Assembly (NCBI RefSeq): GCF_002368295.1
Contig: NZ_AP018248.1
Location: 4,092,767 to 4,156,766, forward strand
DNA from: Tolypothrix tenuis PCC 7101
GTDB taxonomy: Bacteria; Cyanobacteriota; Cyanobacteriia; Cyanobacteriales; Nostocaceae
Direction of reading: 5' to 3'
Length of the DNA stretch: 64,000 bases
Below, one piece after another: positions 60,622-64,000 of the stretch; the first letter of the stretch is position 1; the number at the start of each line of letters is the position of its first letter. Both the position numbers and the translations under genes were made by a program. The notes under the pieces are model-generated. The model was not told where the DNA came from. It searched no databases and was given only the letters and a program-made list of their open reading frames with translations.

Positions 60622-62271
60622 ATGGCAAAGCTAGCATTGCTGATTGGAATTAGTGAGTACCAACCAGGGTTAAATGCTTTACCTGGGGCTGTACAAGATC
60701 TGAAAGCAATGCAGCGAGTTTTACAGCACTCAGAAATGGGCGATTTTGCCGATGCTGATATTACAGTGTTGGAAAATCCCCCACGCCAGGTAATGGAAGA
60801 AGCTATTGAAACTTTGTTTTCTGGTCGTGAAAAGGATGATTTAGTATTACTGTATTTCTCTGGACACGGGATTAAAGATGAAGCTGGCAGATTATATTTA
60901 GCAACTAGCCAAACCCGTAAAAACCACAAAGGCGGACTCATTCAAACTACCGCCACTGCTGCCAGCCTCATACATGGGATGATGGAAAATAGCCGTTCTC
61001 GGCGACAAATAATTATTCTTGACTGTTGCTTTAGCGGTGCTTTTGCCGAAGGAATGAAGGCGAAAGACGATAATACTGTAGATATTAAAAACCAACTGGG
61101 AGGAGAAGGACGGGCGGTACTTACTTCTTCCACGGCTACTCAGTATTCTTTTGAACAAGAAGGAGCAGACTTATCGGTTTACACCCGCTACATTGTAGAA
61201 GGAATTGAGAAAGGTGCAGCTGACACCGATAACGATGGCATGATTTCTGTAGATGAACTGCATGAATATGCCCGTAAAAAAGTGCAGGAAGCAGCGCCGG
61301 CAATGAAGCCAGAAATTTACGCTGTAAAAGAAGGTTTTAAAATAAAGTTAGCAAAAGCTCCTGTAGGCGATCCGCAATTGGAGTACCGTAAGGAAGTAGA
61401 GCGAAGTGTAAGAGATGGTCAAATTTCGCCTGTGAGTCGTCGCATTCTCAAGCGTAGGCAATTTGAATTGGGTTTGTCAGTTGAGGTAGCAGCCCAAATT
61501 GAAAATGAAGTTTTAGAACCTTACCGCAAGTATCAAGACAATCTCAAGGAATATGAAGAAGCGCTAATTGAGGCGATACGGGAAGAAGGTACGCTGAGTC
61601 AGCATACATTGAAAGAATTGAAGCGGTTTCAGCAACTTTTGCAACTTAGAGATGAGGATATTGCGGAGATTCAGAAAAGAGTTACCCTACCCCCAACCCC
61701 TGCCCACAAGCGAGGAGGGGAGCAAGAAATGCAGGGAAATTTTAATATTGAGGTTGCAAAAAATACTAAGCCTGAACCGCCTAAAAACCAAGATGACCTC
61801 AGTTCAGAAAAAGGCGTAGACTATACCAAACTACGCGACTTGCTAGCCGCAGGGAAATGGAAAGAGGCTGATTATGAAACCTATCTTGTAATGTTGCAAG
61901 CGGTAGGGCGTAAGGAAAAAGACTGGATTAGGGATGAAGAACTATTAAACTTTCCCTGTACCGACCTCCGCACAATTGACCGCCTATGGGTAAAATATAG
62001 CAATGGACGCTTTGGCTTCAGCGTTCAAAAGGAAATTTATTTGAGTGTAGGCGGTAAGCCAGACGGCAAGTTCTACGAAGAAGCCTGGAAGAAATTTGGC
62101 GAGCACGTAGGATGGAGAGTGGAAAGTTTCTGGATTAGTTACACAGAAGTTACTTATCATACCTCAGCACCAGACACTATCCCGGTCGCGATATACACAA
62201 GTCGGTGGGATGGGGGAACCGGGAGGGGGTTCTCTTGTCTCGCATCAAGACTTGTAAACTGTAACGTCTAA
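60622..62271 (+). CDS. Caspase-like protease with C-terminal GUN4 domain
   Basis: This 549-residue protein begins with a peptidase C14/orthocaspase p20 domain (about 1-230). The catalytic dyad is His82 in YFSGHGIKDE and Cys136 in LDCCFSGAF. A helical middle region (about 250-360; VSRRILKRRQFELGLSVEVAAQIENEVL) is typical of cyanobacterial caspase-effector proteins. The C-terminal part, about 395-549 (DYTKLRDLLAAGKWKEADYET, FPCTDLRTIDRLW, RFGFSVQKEIYLSVGG), is a GUN4 domain, which binds porphyrins in chlorophyll synthesis. The combination suggests a protease gated by tetrapyrrole status. It follows the EACC1-like gene within 8 bp. Confidence 0.9.
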   Translation: MAKLALLIGISEYQPGLNALPGAVQDLKAMQRVLQHSEMGDFADADITVLENPPRQVMEEAIETLFSGREKDDLVLLYFSGHGIKDEAGRLYLATSQTRKNHKGGLIQTTATAASLIHGMMENSRSRRQIIILDCCFSGAFAEGMKAKDDNTVDIKNQLGGEGRAVLTSSTATQYSFEQEGADLSVYTRYIVEGIEKGAADTDNDGMISVDELHEYARKKVQEAAPAMKPEIYAVKEGFKIKLAKAPVGDPQLEYRKEVERSVRDGQISPVSRRILKRRQFELGLSVEVAAQIENEVLEPYRKYQDNLKEYEEALIEAIREEGTLSQHTLKELKRFQQLLQLRDEDIAEIQKRVTLPPTPAHKRGGEQEMQGNFNIEVAKNTKPEPPKNQDDLSSEKGVDYTKLRDLLAAGKWKEADYETYLVMLQAVGRKEKDWIRDEELLNFPCTDLRTIDRLWVKYSNGRFGFSVQKEIYLSVGGKPDGKFYEEAWKKFGEHVGWRVESFWISYTEVTYHTSAPDTIPVAIYTSRWDGGTGRGFSCLASRLVNCNV

Positions 62272-62648
62272 GGTTTTCAGAGATTTATAAAGATTTTTTA
62301 CAAGCCCCTTATGCAGGGTATAATCAACCTTCTCGTATTCCAATACCTGGCACTGGGGGCTGATAGCAGTTTGCCTGAATAAATATTTCTGCTACCTCAT
62401 GCACCTCAGTATCTTCAATTACTTTTTGCTTATCCCAAGGTAAGTCGCCAAGATGAATTACCTGGTAGGGGCACGGCATCGATAAGATATTTGTGTAACC
62501 GAAAGTCTGTGGATGTTCCCTACGATAGATGTGGTTCAAATATGCGAAAACTGTTGTCAAGTGCGATCGCTCTTAACTCTACATGAAAATGCCCAGGCAT
62601 AGCCCACCTTTGGCATTGCTAACAAACTTTAGTCCTCAACCTTACAAC
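62272..62648. other. Region after caspase gene with repeat fragment and a doubtful open frame
   Basis: A plus-strand GGGGCACGGC repeat fragment lies at about 62464-62545. A 78-codon minus-strand frame at 62324-62560 (VIHLGDLPWDKQKVIEDTEVHEVAEIF) partly overlaps it; the frame may be the remains of a gene, but I do not recognise a family. Nothing else is supported. Confidence 0.4.
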
Positions 62649-62835
62649 ATTAAGAACAAAACCTTGACCATTAAGAACAAAACCTTGACCATTAAGAACA
62701 AAACCTCGACCATTAAGAACAAAACCTTGACCATTAAGAACAAAACCTTGACCATTAAGAACAAAACCTCGACCATTAAGAACAAAACCTCGACCATTAA
62801 GGGTTAAAGTTTGAACATTAAGGGTTAATGTTGAA
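62649..62835. repeat. 21-bp tandem repeat, seven copies plus decayed ends
   Basis: Seven units ATTAAGAACAAAACC(T/C)(T/C)GACC of exactly 21 bp start at 62649. Two diverged units follow at 62796 and 62817 (ATTAAGGGTTAA...). Two types (CTTGACC and CTCGACC) are mixed in the order T T C T T C C. It precedes the Phd/VapC operon by about 60 bp. Open frames crossing it are artefacts of the repeat. Confidence 0.9.
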
Positions 62836-62898
62836 GCGATCGCCTACTCAGGCAGTGTTATTGTAAGAAATATTTGGAATTGACAATTACCAAAACAA

Positions 62899-63147
62899 AT
62901 GACTATCACTGTCAATGCTGCTGAAGCAACTACCAAATTTGCTGAACTTCTCAGTCAGGTATTGCTAGGTGAAGAAGTTTTGATTGCTGAACAGGGAGTT
63001 CCTGTTGCACGTTTAGTTGCGATCGCAAATACTACTTCTCCTCGCATTCCGGGCTTAGATAAGGGTAAAGTATTTATGGCATCCGACTTTAATGAGCCTT
63101 TACCAGACGAAATTTTGAGTGATTTTGAAAATTCTCACTTTATTTAG
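62899..63147 (+). CDS. Phd/YefM-type antitoxin
   Basis: This 82-residue protein has MTITVNAAEATTKFAELLSQVLLGEEVLIAEQGVPVARLVAI, the Phd/YefM DNA-binding fold. The C-terminal part should bind the toxin. The toxin gene starts 2 bp after its stop. It should repress its own operon, whose promoter probably lies beside the 21-bp tandem repeat. Confidence 0.93.
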   Translation: MTITVNAAEATTKFAELLSQVLLGEEVLIAEQGVPVARLVAIANTTSPRIPGLDKGKVFMASDFNEPLPDEILSDFENSHFI

Positions 63148-63149
63148 TA

Positions 63150-63536
63150 ATGAGAGCTTTACTGGATACCCATGCATTTATTTGGTGGGTTACAGATGAC
63201 TCTCAGTTATCTGTTACTGCTCGTAACGTGATTGCTGATTCAGGTAACAGCCTATTTTTGAGTGTGGTAAGTGCCTGGGAGATTGTCATCAAAAATAAAC
63301 TAGGTAAACTAGCTTTACCTGAAGCTGTAGAACAGTATATCCCAACTCGTTTGGCTATGAATCGCTTTGAAAGCTTACCCATTCAGATGAGTCATGTTTT
63401 GCAAGTAGCCAGCTTACCAAATATCCACCGAGATCCATTTGATCGGATTCTGATTGCCCAAAGCCAAGTAGAGAATTTGCCAATTGTCACAATTGACCAG
63501 CAAATTACACAGTATGCTGTTCCAACTATATGGTAA
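63150..63536 (+). CDS. VapC-type PIN-domain toxin
   Basis: This 128-residue PIN-domain RNase toxin has the acidic metal-binding residues of the family: LLDTHAFIWW (first Asp), VSAWEIVIKNKLGKL (Glu) and HRDPFDRILIAQSQ (Asp pair). VapC toxins cleave specific RNAs, often initiator tRNA or 23S rRNA; the target here is unknown. It is coupled to the Phd-type antitoxin. Confidence 0.95.
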   Translation: MRALLDTHAFIWWVTDDSQLSVTARNVIADSGNSLFLSVVSAWEIVIKNKLGKLALPEAVEQYIPTRLAMNRFESLPIQMSHVLQVASLPNIHRDPFDRILIAQSQVENLPIVTIDQQITQYAVPTIW

Positions 63537-63639
63537 TTCAGACCTTACCCTATCTGTTCCAAAATGCGATCGCTCTTAACTCTACATGAAAATCTGTAGA
63601 CACAGACGCGATGAATCGCGTCTCTACAAGGGTTGAATT

Positions 63640-64000
63640 TTAATTTAAGCCTGTCCAAGTTTTGAGGATTGGGAGAACAAAGGTAATGGGGGCGCGATTT
63701 TCTACTGTAATCCGCACAGAACTGGTGGTTCCAGGGGTGATTTTTTGATCTGGCCCTTTGGATGATGACCAACGATAACCGCTATATGTGGAAGAATCTT
63801 GCTCCATTTCTGTAAATACTGCCAGTTGTGGCCCTTGGGAGATAATGCTAGTGACAATATCTGGATTGCCGATTAAACTAGCTGCACCTTGTTGGGTGAT
63901 GGGGAATGCAGAGACGTTGGCGACTTTTCCTAAGATACCACCTACTTCTTCGCGTTTGACTGTGGAAGGTGTGATTTGCAAAGGCATCCCTGGTTTAATT
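63640..64000 (-). CDS. NHLM bacteriocin-system HlyD-type adaptor, C-terminal part
   Basis: The frame runs off the right edge, so only about the last 120 residues are present. The translation VGGILGKVANVSAFPITQQGAASLIGN, the middle GPQLAVFTEMEQDSS and KITPGTTSSVRITVENRAPITFVLPIL match the C-terminal beta domain of NHLM-system secretion (HlyD) proteins. It is on the same strand as the two NHLM ABC genes, but separated from them by the caspase and VapC genes. The N-terminal anchor and lipoyl domain should lie beyond 64000. Confidence 0.8.
   Translation of the reverse strand, partial: IKPGMPLQITPSTVKREEVGGILGKVANVSAFPITQQGAASLIGNPDIVTSIISQGPQLAVFTEMEQDSSTYSGYRWSSSKGPDQKITPGTTSSVRITVENRAPITFVLPILKTWTGLN

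Noticed and set aside
62583..62807. Open frame across the second 21-bp tandem
   Set aside because: The translation is a seven-residue repeat (TIKNKTL) from the tandem DNA repeat; not a gene.
1..64000. tRNA, rRNA and cas genes
   Set aside because: I looked for tRNA-like T-loops and cas motifs by eye and saw none; a tRNAscan and a Cas profile search would be needed to exclude them.

Overview
The window reads as chromosomal DNA from a filamentous, phycoerythrin-making cyanobacterium, most likely in the Nostocales. The evidence is frequent GCGATCGC (HIP1) octamers, an OCP/FRP photoprotection pair, PebA/PebB bilin reductases with phycobiliprotein-lyase relatives, NblS, a DevBCA-type exporter, a GlbN cyanoglobin, a four-ACT aspartate kinase, and many dispersed palindromic repeats of the kind common in these genomes. 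Genus or species cannot be assigned from the sequence alone.

Layout. 1-1893: the trailer end of a CRISPR array without cas genes, a 21-bp tandem repeat, and a repeat-rich stretch with no convincing gene. 1894-5521: an SLH/WG surface protein, a DUF2809 membrane protein, and a HEAT-repeat lipoprotein that lacks a normal start. 6066-11652: an RNA end-repair neighbourhood made of KptA/Tpt1, an ankyrin/propeller protein, and a four-domain MJ1316-EEP-2H-nucleotidyltransferase protein. 11878-15944: a divergent Rieske oxygenase / TetR pair (the TetR carries a C-terminal zinc ribbon), then ocp and frp, with two 125-bp MITE-like elements that each have a perfect 10-bp target duplication. 16195-23200: a ParE-type toxin-antitoxin pair, pebA-pebB-small gene-HEAT lyase-like operon, SLATT-like and Uma2 genes, an S-type bilin lyase, a pentapeptide-repeat protein and a small conserved gene. 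23845-24447: a broken ISAs1-type transposase.

24582-28256 is a DevBCA exporter whose ATPase carries a cyclic-nucleotide-binding domain. 28267-35072 holds a methyltransferase, a terminator-like hairpin, a standalone PatG C-terminal-like gene, a HEAT protein, a DUF1838 protein, a divergent phycobiliprotein and a histidine kinase/response regulator pair. 36577-41973 is a giant Ser/Thr-His kinase. 42203-48323 holds glbN, an isocitrate-lyase-superfamily enzyme, a Uma2 gene, nblS and purD. 48587-50041 is a complete-looking IS701-type element. 50141-54089 holds an SPFH protein with a tiny ribbon-helix-helix partner, lysC and a NUDIX hydrolase.

54213-64000 carries three genes of an NHLM-type bacteriocin exporter: ABC2, C39-peptidase ABC, and the 3' end of the HlyD adaptor at the window edge. 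The HlyD gene is separated from the ABC genes by an EACC1-like/caspase-GUN4 pair, a second 21-bp tandem repeat and a Phd/VapC toxin-antitoxin pair.

How they fit together: the light-harvesting theme (bilin synthesis, bilin lyases, quenching by OCP and recovery by FRP, NblS stress signalling) runs from 14 to 47 kb. The two most interesting accessory modules are the RNA-repair neighbourhood at 6-11.7 kb and the caspase-GUN4 pair at 60.2-62.3 kb. No tRNA, rRNA or cas gene was recognised.
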